Source of the DNA: Pseudomonadota bacterium
GTDB taxonomy: Bacteria; Myxococcota_A; UBA796; SXON01
Length of the DNA: 64,000 nt
Reading direction: 5' to 3'
Assembly (NCBI GenBank): GCA_005778355.1
Contig: SXON01000213.1
Span: 1-64,000, forward strand
This document shows positions 43,030 to 56,459 of the stretch, piece after piece. Position 1 is the stretch's first letter, and each line of letters begins with the position of its first letter. Made by a program: the position numbers and the translations under genes. The notes below the pieces were generated by a model. It searched no databases. It worked only from the letters and a program-made list of their open reading frames with translations, and was not told the origin of the DNA.

Positions 43030-46000
43030 GGCGCCTCCTCGGCCACGTAGACGGGCCAGTTCTCGACGTCTTCAGGGAGCCGGCCCGCGTCGGCCACCAT
43101 CACGCGGGGGTCGGCGAGGGCGAGCAGGTTCTGCGGGAGGACCGACAGGTGGAGCAGGCGCCCGAAGGGGTCGCGCGCTGGGTGCTCCCGGAGCGTGCTC
43201 TCCCAGAGCTTCACCATCTTCTCGGCGGTGAGCAATTCGTCTTTCGGCGCCGTCTTCTCCCAGTTCCGCACCGCCTTCCGCGCCTCGGCGTACAGCTCGT
43301 AGTAGGCCTCGGTGAGGGGTGTTTCTACGTCGGCTACGCCACTCGCCGAGGTGTTCACGTTGTCGGAGCCGGGCTGCGAGGGCGGCAAGCTGCTCACGCG
43401 CAAGACCGTGGCCTGGGCGGCGAAGTCGCCGCTCACCTGGCCGGTCTGCAGGGCCTTGGCGTCGAGGATGCCGAAGGCCGGCGAGGCGCTCGACGCGAGC
43501 ACGGTCACCTTCGCCCAGTCGTCGGGGGCCGGCAGGGGCGCGATCGCCGCCATCGCCGAGTCGACCCCCGCCAGCGTGACGCCCGCGGCCACCGGGCCAG
43601 CCCGGGTGCTCGTCTTCACTTCGATGCTCGCTTCGGCCCCCGGACGCCAGGTTCCCGCGGAAGAAAGCGCCACGTTCAGCTCGGCACGTGGGCGCACGTA
43701 GAGGAGCGCGCGAGCGCCGTTCCACTCCACCCAGGCAAATCCGCTCGCGTCGCTCGGCACCACGAACTTGCCGACGCGTTTCTTGGGGTCGAAGTCGAAC
43801 TTCGCCAGCAGGCGGTCGCCCTGGACGAAGCGCATCTCCTTCGGCAGCTCGCCGTAGAAGTCGGGACCGCGCAGGGCGGTGAGCTCGATCTCGGCGCCGG
43901 GATCGACGACCACCTCGGAGAAGCGCAGGCGCAGGCTCGGGACGGCGCCCACCGGCATGCGCAGCGTGGACTTGCCCTGCTCGACCACCGAGGCCACGAA
44001 CGAGAAGCCGGCGTAGCTCGGTGGGCTGGTCCAGGACGAGCCGCTCGACGAGGCGGCGTACACGCTCGCGGTCAACAAGCCCGCCACCTCCTCGCTCACC
44101 GCGTCGTCCGTCCGCGCGGCCGAGAGGGCCCGCTCGACGCAGGGGAGGTAGCGCGCCACCTCATCGTCGCCCTCGGCGCCCACGCGGGCAAGCCGGGGCG
44201 ACGTGCCCTCGCGGGGGATCACGAAGGTCCAGGCGCTGGGTAGCTCGCCGCCATCTTGAGCCCCGGCCACGCAGGCCCGGGCGGCGCGCGCGGCGTCGGT
44301 GAACGCCTCGCTGACCCCCTCGTCGTTGCCCGCGAAGAGGCGCACGCTGGCGTTGACGGTGGAGACGCCGGGGTTGGTGAGCGCGAAGCCCACGTTGACC
44401 ACGCGGTCCTCGCCCCCGCGCAGGCGCGCGGCACGCGCCCCCTCACGCAGGCAGTCGCGCACCACCGGGCTGAACTCCGCGGTCCACAGGGCCGACACGC
44501 CGCCCGGACCGGCACGGAGGTGGGCCACACCGGCCTCCCGGGCATCGACGAGGTTCGCGCAGGGCCGCCAGGCCACGGCGAGCTTGTCGCCGAGCTCGGA
44601 CAGCGCGAGATCGGCGTTGCCGCTCACCTCGTCGGTGATCTCGACGAGCCGCACCGGCACGTCAGCCATGGAGGGGCGCACCGGCAGGGCCGGCTCGGTG
44701 ACGGTCACCGGCTGGCCCGGATCGAACTGGAACTTGGCCACGGCGTCGGCGTCGGTCTCGGCCTCCATGCCGGGGTCGCGACCGTCCCACTCGCGGCGGA
44801 GCTTCACCTTCACGCCGGGGAGGGGCTTGCCATCGGGCGTCGTCACCCGGAGGTAGAGGCGGTTGTTGGCGTCGGGCACGAGCCCGCCTTCGAGCTCGGT
44901 CACCGCCTCCACGGCGATGGCGTCCTCGCTGAGCAAGACGCTGGCCGACCCGGCGCCGGTCTCGCCGGTCTCGTCGGTCACCTGGGCGTACACGCCGAGG
45001 CTGACCTTGCCCACGAGGTCGTCGGGGACGGCCCCCAGGTCGAGCTTGAACTTGCCCTCGCGGTCGGTCTGGAGCACGCGGTTCTCCAGCCACTCGTTGG
45101 GGGGCGGCCAGGCACCGCTCGCGTTCACCGAGAGCGCCACGGCGGCTGCCTGGACGGGGGCGCCCGAGGTGTAGCGAGCCGTGCCCTCCACGACCGCGTG
45201 ACCGCCCTCGCCATACCAGCGCTCCGTGGGTTCGAGCGTGACGAGGAACCGCGGCAGGCGGTACTCCCGCACCTCGAAGCTGTGCCGCGTGGTCAACGCG
45301 CCGCTTTCAAAGCCAATCGCCCACATGCCCGGGGGGGCGTCGGGCGCGAGCGGGAAGGTGGTGCCGGTGGCACCGAAGGCCATCGTGCGCGCTTTCTCCT
45401 CCATCACCAGCTCGCCGCTTGGATCCCATACTTTCCAGCGGCCGGGTCGATCATCGAGTGGCGCGAGGCTCCCCGCGGCGAGCAAGACCGCGCGCGCCTT
45501 CACGGTCTGGCCGGCCCGGTAGAGCGGCGCGTCGGTGAGCACGTGCTCGAGCGCGGGGCGGTAGAGTGGCAGCGCCACGTCGAGGGTCGTCTCGCCGCTC
45601 GGGACCTTGGCGCGCACCCGGAGGAGGTAGTCGTCGTCGGGTAGGTCTTTCGGAAGGAAAAACTCGGCGTATTTTCGGCCGGCCCAGGGTGATTTCCAGC
45701 GGCGCTCCGGCTCGAGCGGCACCTCGGTGCCGTCGGGCTTGACCAGCGTCAAGGTGGGCGAGAAACGACGGACCGGCGAGGTGTAGGTGGGGTTGAGCTG
45801 CGCGTCGTAGAGCTGGCCGATGGCGTTGACGGACACCGTGCCCTTCACGCCGCGGCCGAGCGCGCTGGTCTCCACCGACAAATACGGCATCACCCCGGCG
45901 GGGCAGGTCCACTCCACCACGCCGTACGACCACCAGGCACTCCAGCAGGGCCCGGCCACGCCGGCGCAGGTGACGCCCACCATCACCGCGCCGCCACCGA

Positions 46001-46031
46001 GACCCAGTAGCAGCTTCTTCCATGCACGCAT
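43026..46031 (-). CDS. Alpha-2-macroglobulin N-terminal half (MG domains)
   Basis: A 1001-residue protein with an N-terminal membrane anchor or signal ([23 protein letters not shown]). MG-domain repeats include [17 protein letters not shown] (the family's R-P-x-Y-R-x-G-Q-x-V/L strand), [21 protein letters not shown] and a bait-region-sized stretch. Residues 700-880 ([42 protein letters not shown]) look like further MG domains before the missing alpha-2-macroglobulin/TED part, which is in the next gene. The last 100 residues are helical. The two halves overlap by GTGA and together equal one 1750-residue bacterial alpha-2-macroglobulin, so a complex of the two chains is likely. Confidence 0.8.
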   Translation of the reverse strand: MRAWKKLLLGLGGGAVMVGVTCAGVAGPCWSAWWSYGVVEWTCPAGVMPYLSVETSALGRGVKGTVSVNAIGQLYDAQLNPTYTSPVRRFSPTLTLVKPDGTEVPLEPERRWKSPWAGRKYAEFFLPKDLPDDDYLLRVRAKVPSGETTLDVALPLYRPALEHVLTDAPLYRAGQTVKARAVLLAAGSLAPLDDRPGRWKVWDPSGELVMEEKARTMAFGATGTTFPLAPDAPPGMWAIGFESGALTTRHSFEVREYRLPRFLVTLEPTERWYGEGGHAVVEGTARYTSGAPVQAAAVALSVNASGAWPPPNEWLENRVLQTDREGKFKLDLGAVPDDLVGKVSLGVYAQVTDETGETGAGSASVLLSEDAIAVEAVTELEGGLVPDANNRLYLRVTTPDGKPLPGVKVKLRREWDGRDPGMEAETDADAVAKFQFDPGQPVTVTEPALPVRPSMADVPVRLVEITDEVSGNADLALSELGDKLAVAWRPCANLVDAREAGVAHLRAGPGGVSALWTAEFSPVVRDCLREGARAARLRGGEDRVVNVGFALTNPGVSTVNASVRLFAGNDEGVSEAFTDAARAARACVAGAQDGGELPSAWTFVIPREGTSPRLARVGAEGDDEVARYLPCVERALSAARTDDAVSEEVAGLLTASVYAASSSGSSWTSPPSYAGFSFVASVVEQGKSTLRMPVGAVPSLRLRFSEVVVDPGAEIELTALRGPDFYGELPKEMRFVQGDRLLAKFDFDPKKRVGKFVVPSDASGFAWVEWNGARALLYVRPRAELNVALSSAGTWRPGAEASIEVKTSTRAGPVAAGVTLAGVDSAMAAIAPLPAPDDWAKVTVLASSASPAFGILDAKALQTGQVSGDFAAQATVLRVSSLPPSQPGSDNVNTSASGVADVETPLTEAYYELYAEARKAVRNWEKTAPKDELLTAEKMVKLWESTLREHPARDPFGRLLHLSVLPQNLLALADPRVMVADAGRLPEDVENWPVYVAEEAP

Positions 46032-46090
46032 CGAACGGCTCCGGCGGAGTACGCGCCGGGAACGTAGCGCGGCGAGAGGAGCTTACAGGC

Positions 46091-47662
46091 CTAGGCCTCG
46101 ATGCCGAGGATCTTGCCGAGCACCACGCGGTCGCCCTGCAAGGCGGTGCGCTGCATGTAGAACTCCAGGCCGCGCTCGTGGCCCAGCTCCTCGCCGCCGC
46201 CGGCGCGACCGGGGCCGCCGTGCACGCAGCTCGGCAGCACCATGCCCGGGGCCGTCACCTGGTCGGCCACCTTCGACGACACCAGCATGAAGCGGCCGAG
46301 CCAGGGCCCGCCGTCGACGATCATCTGGCCGAGCCAGGCGCGGTCGTCGCTGTACGCGGTGGACACGAGGCTGCCCTGGCCGCGGCCCAGGAGGGCGGCG
46401 CCCTCGGCGGCGGATCCATCGTAAGGCAGGATAGACACGGAGGGACCGAAGACCTCGATATCGTGGACCGGGCCAGCGCCGGCCCCGTCGAGGCGAATCA
46501 CCGTGGGGGACACGAAGTAGCCCTTGCCAGCGTCGCTGCCCCTGCCGTCTACCCGCTCTGCCCCGCCGGTCACGACGCGACCGCTGGCGGCCACGGCGCG
46601 GATGCCGGCCGTCACGTCGCGCAGTTGCTGGGCGGTGGCCACCGGCCCCACGGTCACCCCGACGACCAGCGGGTTGCCCACGACGTGCGCGGCGAGGGCT
46701 TCCACCACCGCCTCCTGAAACTCGTTGACGAGAGACTCGGGCACGGCCACGCGACGGATCGCGGTGCACTTCTGCCCGGTCTTCTGCGTCATGTCGGTGA
46801 CGACGTGGCGCACGGCGGTGCTCCACAGCTCGCCGCCGATCTCCGCGTCGGGACCGAGCACCACCGCGTTGAGGGAGTCGGCCTCGACGTTCACCCGCAC
46901 GCCGCGCTCGGCGAAGCCCGGCGTGTTTCGCAGCATCGCGCCGGTGTTGTTGCTGCCGGTGAAAGCGAGGCTGTCCTGAGCACCCAGTCGCGACAAGAGA
47001 TCGCCTGCCGAGCCGCAGACCAGCTGGAAGCCGCCCTCGGGGACGAGCCCGCTCGCGGCCAGGAGCTCCGCCATGCGGAAGGCCACGAGCGCGGTGGCAG
47101 TGGCCGGCTTCGACACGATGGGGGCCCCGGCGAGCCAGGCCACGGCGGCCTTCTCGAAGGTGCCCCAGGCGGGGAAGTTGAAGGCGTTGACGTGCACCGC
47201 CACGCCCTTGCGCGGCACCCAGAGGTGCTGCCCGCCGAAGCGCGGGGCGCGGGTGAGCTGCGCCATCTCGCCGTCGAGGATGAACTTCCGGTCGCCGAGC
47301 TTGGCGGCGAGGCTCTCGCCGAGGCTCGCGTAGGCCCCGAGGGTGCCAATGGCGCCGTCGATGTCGAACTTCGCGTCGCCGCGCGTGTTGCCGCCGTTCT
47401 GCTGCGCCAGGTCGAGCAGCTCCTCGCGGTGACTGTGGAAGAGCTTCGCGACGTTCTTGAGCATGAGCGCCCGCTCGGCCCAGCTCATGGACGAGAGCGC
47501 GGGGAGGCCCTGGCCCCGGGCGTGGTCGAGCACGCGCGCGAAGTCGACGCCCTCGCTGGAGGCCTCGGCGAGCGGGGCCTCGGTGGCGGGGTTGACCAGG
47601 GCGGCGAGCTTGCCGTTCCCCTCGTGCCAGGTTCCGTACACCCAAGACTTGAGACGAATCAT
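46091..47662 (-). CDS. boxD: Aldehyde dehydrogenase, BoxD-like (3,4-dehydroadipyl-CoA semialdehyde dehydrogenase)
   Basis: A 523-residue cytoplasmic enzyme. It matches the ALDH domain of PaaZ and the free-standing Box[82 protein letters not shown] (catalytic Glu) and [13 protein letters not shown] (catalytic Cys). No MaoC hydratase domain follows, which favours BoxD over PaaZ. BoxD oxidises the ring-opened semialdehyde of the aerobic benzoyl-CoA (box) pathway with NADP+. A benzoate-CoA-ligase-like gene lies 13 kb away at 60512-61996; boxA, boxB and boxC are not in the window. Confidence 0.82.
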   Translation of the reverse strand: MIRLKSWVYGTWHEGNGKLAALVNPATEAPLAEASSEGVDFARVLDHARGQGLPALSSMSWAERALMLKNVAKLFHSHREELLDLAQQNGGNTRGDAKFDIDGAIGTLGAYASLGESLAAKLGDRKFILDGEMAQLTRAPRFGGQHLWVPRKGVAVHVNAFNFPAWGTFEKAAVAWLAGAPIVSKPATATALVAFRMAELLAASGLVPEGGFQLVCGSAGDLLSRLGAQDSLAFTGSNNTGAMLRNTPGFAERGVRVNVEADSLNAVVLGPDAEIGGELWSTAVRHVVTDMTQKTGQKCTAIRRVAVPESLVNEFQEAVVEALAAHVVGNPLVVGVTVGPVATAQQLRDVTAGIRAVAASGRVVTGGAERVDGRGSDAGKGYFVSPTVIRLDGAGAGPVHDIEVFGPSVSILPYDGSAAEGAALLGRGQGSLVSTAYSDDRAWLGQMIVDGGPWLGRFMLVSSKVADQVTAPGMVLPSCVHGGPGRAGGGEELGHERGLEFYMQRTALQGDRVVLGKILGIEA

Positions 47663-47701
47663 CGGCGCGGCCTCAGAGGGTCGGGCGCCTATCCGATTCG
47701 A

Positions 47702-50700
47702 TCACTCCTCGCAGATGTAGTGGAAGGGGGAGTCGCAGGGCTCGTCGTTCCAGGTGTAGCTGCCGAAGCGGCCGAGTTGCATGCAGTCTTCGCCCGAGCC
47801 CACGTTGTTGGGCTCGCCGGAGTGCCAGTTGGTGTACGTGGTGGTCTCGCCGTTCGCCCACACCCACGAGCCTTCGCTCGCGACGTCGTTGTACCCGGTC
47901 CACCACTTCCCGAAGTAGATGATGTAGGCGACGTCGACCATCCAGATGTTCTCGTCGCTGTCGTTGACCGTCGTGAGGTCGTAGCCGTAGGTCTGGCAGA
48001 CGGTCCGGCCGGCCGACCAGGTGAGCGAGTTGTCGCAGAACATGTACACGTGGTCGCCGTACTCGGCGGTGGCGCAGTCGCTGGGACAGCCGGTCTCGTC
48101 CTTGTCGCCGTCGCAGTCGTCGTCGATGGTGTTGCACACCTCGGCTTCCCCGGGGTTCACATCGGCGTCGCCGTCTTCACAGTCGGTGGCATCGGCCACG
48201 TAGCCGCTGGGCGCGTCGCAAGCGGTGGCGGTGTAGGTGGCGTCGCCGTAGCCGTCGCCGTCGTCGTCGGCGTACCAGGTACCTTCGCCGGTGGCGCCGG
48301 CCTCGTCGGTGCTGCCGTCACAGTCATTGTCGATGCCGTCGCAAGCCTCGGTCGCGGCCGGGTTGACGGCGGCCGCGCTGTCGTTGCAGTCGCCGTCGTT
48401 GGCCACGTGTCCGCTCGGGGCATCGCAGGCCACGCTCACGTCGCCCGCGTCGCCGTAGCCATCGTTGTCGCCGTCGTCGTACCAGGTGCTCGCGTCGGCG
48501 GCGCTGTTCTCGTCGGTGCTGCCGTCGCAGTCGTTGTCGACGCCGTCGCAGTACTCGGTGGCGGCGGGGTTGATGGCGCCGTCGCTGTCGTTGCAGTCGT
48601 CGTCGTCGGCCACGTAGCCACTCGGTTGGGCGCAAGCCAGGGTGGTGGTGCCGGCGTCGCCGTAGCCGTCGGTATCGGAGTCGTCGTACCAGGTGAGCGC
48701 GTCGGCGGCCGCGTCGTCGTCGATGTCGCCGTCGCAGTCGTCGTCTTCACCGTTGCAGTACTCGGTGCCGGCCGGGTTGACGCTCGCGGCGGTGTCGTCG
48801 CAGTCGGTGGCGTCGGCCACGTAGCCGCTCGGTTGGCTACACGACTCGGCGCTGGCCGCCGCGTCGCCGTAGCCGTCGGTATCGCTGTCGAGGTACCAGG
48901 TGGCCGCGTCGGCGGCCGAGTTCTCGTCGGTACTGCCATCGCAGTCGTTGTCGACGCCGTCGCAGTACTCGGTGGCGGCCGGGTTGGTCGTCGCCTCGGT
49001 GTCGTCGCAATCCTCGTCGTCGCCCACGAAGCCCAGCGGCGCGCTGCAGGCCAGGGTGGTGGTGCTCATGTCGCCGTAGCCATCCTCGTCGACATCGGCG
49101 TACCAGGTGCTGGCGTCGGCGGCGGTGTCTTCGTCGATGGTGCCGTCGCAGTTGTTGTCGATCTCGTCGCAGAGCTCGGTGCCGAGCGGGTTGACGTCGT
49201 CGTTGTTGTCGTCGCAGTCGGAGTCGTCGCCCACGTAGCCGCTCGGCTGGGCGCAGGCGGCGGTGCTGCTGGCCGCGCTGCCGAAGCCGTCGTCATCGGC
49301 ATCGGCGTACCAGATCGAGGCGTCAACGGCGGTGTCCTCGTCGATGGTGTCGTTGCAGTTGTCGTCGACCCCGTTGCAGCGCTCGTCGGCGCCGGGGTTG
49401 ATGCTGCCGACGGCGTCGTCGCAGTCGGTGTCGTCGGCCACGTAGCCGCTCGGCATCTCGCAATCGACGGCCACCGTGCTGGCGTCGCCGTAGCCGTCGT
49501 TGTCGGCGTCGGCGTACCAGGTGCTCGCGTCGATCGACGCGTCCTCGTCGATGCTGCCATCGCAGTTGTTGTCGATGCCGTCGCAGTACTCGGTGGCGAC
49601 GGGGCTCACCGCGCTCGCGGCGTCGTCGCAGTCGGTGTCGTCGCCGACGTAGCCGCTGGGTGAATCGCAGGCGATTGCCGTGACCGCCGCGTCGCCGAAG
49701 CCATCGCTGTCCGCGTCGACGTACCAGGTGTTCGCGTCAACGGCGGTGGCCTCGTCGACCGCACCGTCGCAGTTGTCGTCGATGCCGTTGCACACCTCGG
49801 TCTCGGCGGGTGATACATCCACCGATGTATCATTGCAATCGGTGTTGTCCGCGACATATCCGCTGGGTGCGTCGCAGGCTACGGTGCTGTTTGTATCATC
49901 GCCGTAGCCGTCGGTATCGCTGTCGGCATACCAGGTTGAGGCGTCGTCGGCGGTAGACTCGTCGACCTCGCCGTCGCAGTCGTTGTCGGCATCGTCGCAA
50001 GACTCAGTGCCGGCGGGGTTGATGGCGGCGTTGGTGTCGTCGCACTCGGCGCAGGCCGCGTAGCCGTCGCCGTCGTCGTCGGCGTAGCCCACGGAGCCGT
50101 CGCAGTTGTAGTCGTTGGGATCGGTGCAATCGGTCTCGCTGGCGCCGGGGTTGTACGCCGTGTCGGCATCGTTGCAGTCGCCGTCGAGGGCGGCAGTGCC
50201 GGTGGGCTGGTCGCAGGCGAGCGCGCTGGTGGCGCTGTCGCCGTAGCCGTCGGCGTCCGCGTCGGTGTACCAGGCACTCCCGGTGCTGCTGTCGAGGTTG
50301 TCGTCGGCGTCGTCGATCAGCGCGTCGCAGTCGTCGTCGAGGTCGTTGCACACCTCGGTGGCCATCGGGTTGATGTCGGCGCGGCTGTCGTCGCAGTCGC
50401 TGGCGTCGGCCACCCAGCCCTCGCCGGGGTCGCAGGCGTTGGCGGGACTGGCCTCGTCGCCGAAACCGTCGCCGTCGAGATCGGCGTACCAGGTGGTGGT
50501 ATCGACCGCGTCGTCCTCGTCGATCTCGCCGTCGCAGTCGTCGTCGGCCTCGTTGCAGTACTCGAGCGCGCCGGGGAAGATGCTCGAGCTACTGTCGTCG
50601 CACTCGGAGCAGGCCGCGTAGCCGTCGCCGTCGTTGTCGGCGTAGCCCACCGAGCCGTCGCAATTGTAGTCGTTCGGGTCCTCGCAGTCCTCTTCGAGCG

Positions 50701-51178
50701 CACCAGGGTTGTAGGCGGTATCGGCGTCGTTGCAGTCGCCACCAACGTCCACGTAGCCTTCCGGCGCCGAGCAGTCGTAGACCGTGGTCGCGTCGTCGCC
50801 GTAGCCATCGCCGTCGGTATCGGCGTAGTACACGGTGCTGCCGCTGCCGTTGTCGACGGTGCCGTCGCAGTCGTTGTCCTTGCCGTCGCAGGCCTCCTCG
50901 GCGCCCGGGTACACGTCCGCGTCGGCGTCGTCGCAGTCGTCGCCCGTCTCCACGTAGCCGACGGGGCGATCACAGTAGCTGTCGTACACCGAGCCGTCGC
51001 CATGGCCGTCGTGATCGATGTCGGCGTAGTAGGTCTGCGGCGTCCCGACGCCGGCGTCTTCGTCGTTGCAATCGTCGTCTTCGGCGATGCCGTCGCCATC
51101 GCGGTCGGTGACGTACTTCGTCTCCGGCGTGGTTTCACAGGCGAAGAGCACAAACGTCGCGAGGGGGAGCAGTCGCAT
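47702..51178 (-). CDS. Lipoprotein with about 15 MopE-type Cys/Asp repeats and a C-type lectin domain
   Basis: A 1158-residue protein. The signal peptide ends in lipobox LFAC (Cys 14). The stalk has about 15 repeats of roughly 60-70 residues of the putative metal-binding MopE type, each with DADGDGYGD-like calcium loops and a C-D/N-G-x-D-N/D-D-C-D-G motif; two variants read PNDYNCDGSVGYAD. Residues ~1030-1158 form a C-type lectin domain: WWTGYNDVASEGSWVWANGE, SGEPNN and SYTWNDEPC, FHYICEE. EPN and WND are the calcium- and mannose-type sugar-binding motifs. A surface sugar-binding adhesin is inferred. It is the third gene of a tandem array, 20 bases after the preceding one, and holds one palindromic codon island. 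Confidence 0.88.
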   Translation of the reverse strand: MRLLPLATFVLFACETTPETKYVTDRDGDGIAEDDDCNDEDAGVGTPQTYYADIDHDGHGDGSVYDSYCDRPVGYVETGDDCDDADADVYPGAEEACDGKDNDCDGTVDNGSGSTVYYADTDGDGYGDDATTVYDCSAPEGYVDVGGDCNDADTAYNPGALEEDCEDPNDYNCDGSVGYADNDGDGYAACSECDDSSSSIFPGALEYCNEADDDCDGEIDEDDAVDTTTWYADLDGDGFGDEASPANACDPGEGWVADASDCDDSRADINPMATEVCNDLDDDCDALIDDADDNLDSSTGSAWYTDADADGYGDSATSALACDQPTGTAALDGDCNDADTAYNPGASETDCTDPNDYNCDGSVGYADDDGDGYAACAECDDTNAAINPAGTESCDDADNDCDGEVDESTADDASTWYADSDTDGYGDDTNSTVACDAPSGYVADNTDCNDTSVDVSPAETEVCNGIDDNCDGAVDEATAVDANTWYVDADSDGFGDAAVTAIACDSPSGYVGDDTDCDDAASAVSPVATEYCDGIDNNCDGSIDEDASIDASTWYADADNDGYGDASTVAVDCEMPSGYVADDTDCDDAVGSINPGADERCNGVDDNCNDTIDEDTAVDASIWYADADDDGFGSAASSTAACAQPSGYVGDDSDCDDNNDDVNPLGTELCDEIDNNCDGTIDEDTAADASTWYADVDEDGYGDMSTTTLACSAPLGFVGDDEDCDDTEATTNPAATEYCDGVDNDCDGSTDENSAADAATWYLDSDTDGYGDAAASAESCSQPSGYVADATDCDDTAASVNPAGTEYCNGEDDDCDGDIDDDAAADALTWYDDSDTDGYGDAGTTTLACAQPSGYVADDDDCNDSDGAINPAATEYCDGVDNDCDGSTDENSAADASTWYDDGDNDGYGDAGDVSVACDAPSGHVANDGDCNDSAAAVNPAATEACDGIDNDCDGSTDEAGATGEGTWYADDDGDGYGDATYTATACDAPSGYVADATDCEDGDADVNPGEAEVCNTIDDDCDGDKDETGCPSDCATAEYGDHVYMFCDNSLTWSAGRTVCQTYGYDLTTVNDSDENIWMVDVAYIIYFGKWWTGYNDVASEGSWVWANGETTTYTNWHSGEPNNVGSGEDCMQLGRFGSYTWNDEPCDSPFHYICEE
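49811..49832. repeat. Palindromic codon island A (TGATACATC-N4-GATGTATCA)
   Basis: A perfect 9-bp inverted repeat with a CACC loop inside the first lectin-type gene. On the coding strand it encodes DTSVDVS with codons ACA, GTA and TCA that neighbouring repeats avoid. Confidence 0.8.
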
Positions 51179-51198
51179 CCCCCGAGTCTAGCGCAGGG

Positions 51199-54201
<3,003 letters not shown>

Positions 54202-54211
54202 GCCCCCTAGT

Positions 54212-56404
54212 CTAGCGGATCCACACGTAGGTGTCGTCGAGACCGAAGGACTCGTCGTCGGCGCTCTGGTCCAGGGTGCTGCCGCCGGCGAGCGTGAGCG
54301 TGCCCGCGGCGTGTGCCATCGTGGCCGAGATCATCCACAAGCTGTCGTATGAGCCGGAATGGCCGCGATTCCAGCCGCAAACCTCGCTGTAGCTGCTGCT
54401 GTGGTTGTTCTGCGACTGGCTCCACAGCGTGCTGCCGTCCACCGCGACGTACGCGCTCTCGCCGTCCCAGCTGTCGAGCGCGATGTACTCGATCTCCACC
54501 CAGGTCTGCGTGTGGACAATGGCGTAGGTGGAGAGCGCGATCGACATGCTCCCGCCTGAGATGATGCCGTACCCGCCGAGGATGGTGCCCCAGCCGCCGC
54601 AACTGCTCGTGCTGGTGGTGCTCCAGCGGCTGTCGGCACCGCTGTCGAAGTTGTCGTCGAAGATCAGCGTCCAGCCGCCGCCGTCGGTGGTCATGTCGCA
54701 CTCGGTCTCGGTCGCGGTGCCGGCGAAGTCGATCCAGTAGCTGCCGTCAGTGCTGGCGATGCCGTCGGTCAACAAGTCGAGACAGCTCGACCAGGGGCAA
54801 GTGGCGGCGCTGCCGGGGTACACGCTGGCGCTGGTGTCGTCGCAGTCCCAGTCGTTGTCGACCGTCCCCGGGGGCTGGGCGCAGTCGAGCACGGCGGCGC
54901 CGCCGTAGCTGTCGCCGTCGTTGTCCTCGTACCAGGTCGACATGGACAGGCCGCCGTCGATGGTGCCGTCGCAGTCGTTGTCGAGGCCGTCGCAGTCGTC
55001 GGTGGCGGCGGGGTTGATGGCGGCGTCGGTGTCGTCGCAGTCGGCGTAGTCGGCGGTGTAGCCGCTGGGCGCGTCGCAACCGGGGCCGGTCGACGCGGGG
55101 TCGCCGTAGCCGTCGCTATCGGCATCCGCGTACCAGGTTGAGCGGGTCCCGAGGTCGAGCGTGGGGTCGTCGTCGTCCACCAGGCCGTCGCAGTCGTCGT
55201 CCTCCCAGTTGCACACCTCGCTGGCGCCGGGGCTGATCGCGTAGTGACCGTCGTCGCAGTCGGTGTTGTCGGCGACGTAGCCGGTGGGCGCGTCGCAAGC
55301 GGTGGTAGTCGTCGACGCGTCGCCGTAGCCGTCGGTGTCGGTGTCGGCGTACCAGGTGAGCGCGTCGGCGCTGCTACTCGGGTCGATCACCCCGTCGCAA
55401 TCGTCGTCGACGCCGTTGCAGAGCTCGGTGCCAGCCGGTGATACATCGGCGGCTGTATCATCACAATCAGTGTTGTCGGTCGTGAATCCGGCAGGAACAT
55501 CGCAAGCGGTCGTGGTGGACGAGGCGTCGCCGTAGCCATCGCCGTCGGCGTCGGCGTAGTACACCGAGCCTGTGCTCGGGTCGGCGTCGGGGTCGGCAAG
55601 GTCGACGAGGCCGTCGCAGTCGTCGTCGAGGCCGTTGCACACCTCGGGCGCGGCGGGACCGACGGCGGGGTCGTTGTCGTCGCAATCGTCGCCCGACTCG
55701 ACGTAGCCGGTGGGCTGGCGGCAAGCCTCGTCGATCTCGGCGTTGTTGCCGTGGCCGTCGGCGTCGCGGTCCTCGTACCAGGTGAGCAACACCCCGTCGT
55801 CGACCAGGCCGTTGCAGTCGTTGTCGATCTCGTCGCAGGTCTCGGGGTTGCCGGGGAAGGCGTCGCTGCGGGTGTCGTCGCAGTCGCCGCTGTCCGTCAC
55901 CCAGCCTTCGCCGGGGGCGGCGCAGGCAGAGATGGCGGTGGCCTCGTCGCCCACGCCGTCGCCGTCGGCGTCGGCGTACCAGGTGGTGGCGTCGTCCTCG
56001 TCGGTCTGCCCGTCGCAGTCGTTGTCCAGACCGTCGCAGAGTTCGGGCGCGCTCGGGTACACGTCGCTCCGGGTGTCGTCGCAGTCGGAATCATCGGCGA
56101 TGTAGGCCCCGTCGGGCGGCTCGCAGGCGGTGACGGCCTGCGCGGCGTTGCCGAAGCCGTCCGCGTCGGCGTCGGCGTACCAGGACTGGACGAGGTCGTC
56201 GTCGACGGTGCCGTTGCAGTCGTTGTCGAGGTTGTCGCAGCGCTCGGTGGCCCCCGGGTAGACGGCGCTGTCGTTGTCGTCGCAGTCGCCCGCGTCGGTG
56301 GCGAAGCCGTCGCCGTCGGCGTCATGAGTTTCACCGTCGGTCGAGCCGGGGTCTTTCTCGGCACCCTCCGGGGGGGAGGCGCAGGCGAGGAGGAGGGCGA
56401 GCAT
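54212..56404 (-). CDS. Lipoprotein with about 7 MopE-type repeats and a fibrinogen-like C-terminal domain
   Basis: A 730-residue protein with a very short signal peptide, lipobox LLAC (Cys 8), an Asp/Gly/Thr linker and about 7 Cys/Asp repeats. The last 200 residues are highly similar to the neighbour's fibrinogen-like domain (CPWSSCLDLLTDGIASTDG, ETECDMTTDGGGWTLIFDDNF, SYSEVCGWNRGHSGSYDSLW). It is the first gene of the array; only 10 bases separate it from the next start. The shared gctagcggatccacac-type 3' end suggests gene duplication. It carries one imperfect palindromic codon island. A surface adhesin is inferred. Confidence 0.85.
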   Translation of the reverse strand: MLALLLACASPPEGAEKDPGSTDGETHDADGDGFATDAGDCDDNDSAVYPGATERCDNLDNDCNGTVDDDLVQSWYADADADGFGNAAQAVTACEPPDGAYIADDSDCDDTRSDVYPSAPELCDGLDNDCDGQTDEDDATTWYADADGDGVGDEATAISACAAPGEGWVTDSGDCDDTRSDAFPGNPETCDEIDNDCNGLVDDGVLLTWYEDRDADGHGNNAEIDEACRQPTGYVESGDDCDDNDPAVGPAAPEVCNGLDDDCDGLVDLADPDADPSTGSVYYADADGDGYGDASSTTTACDVPAGFTTDNTDCDDTAADVSPAGTELCNGVDDDCDGVIDPSSSADALTWYADTDTDGYGDASTTTTACDAPTGYVADNTDCDDGHYAISPGASEVCNWEDDDCDGLVDDDDPTLDLGTRSTWYADADSDGYGDPASTGPGCDAPSGYTADYADCDDTDAAINPAATDDCDGLDNDCDGTIDGGLSMSTWYEDNDGDSYGGAAVLDCAQPPGTVDNDWDCDDTSASVYPGSAATCPWSSCLDLLTDGIASTDGSYWIDFAGTATETECDMTTDGGGWTLIFDDNFDSGADSRWSTTSTSSCGGWGTILGGYGIISGGSMSIALSTYAIVHTQTWVEIEYIALDSWDGESAYVAVDGSTLWSQSQNNHSSSYSEVCGWNRGHSGSYDSLWMISATMAHAAGTLTLAGGSTLDQSADDESFGLDDTYVWIR
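55439..55460. repeat. Palindromic codon island E (imperfect)
   Basis: TGATACATC with loop GGCG and GCTGTATCA, one mismatch from the consensus, encoding DTAADVS in the third lectin-type gene. Confidence 0.7.
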
Positions 56405-56459
56405 CGTGGGAGTTTACACCCGGTCGCGGTGGGATAGCCGCGCGGACTTGTCGCTCCCG

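Noticed and set aside
46022-49663. A 1213-codon plus-strand open frame across boxD and the lectin lipoprotein gene
   Set aside because: It spans two clear minus-strand genes and its Val/Ala/Gly-rich second half is the antisense of the Cys/Asp repeats; no plausible domain.
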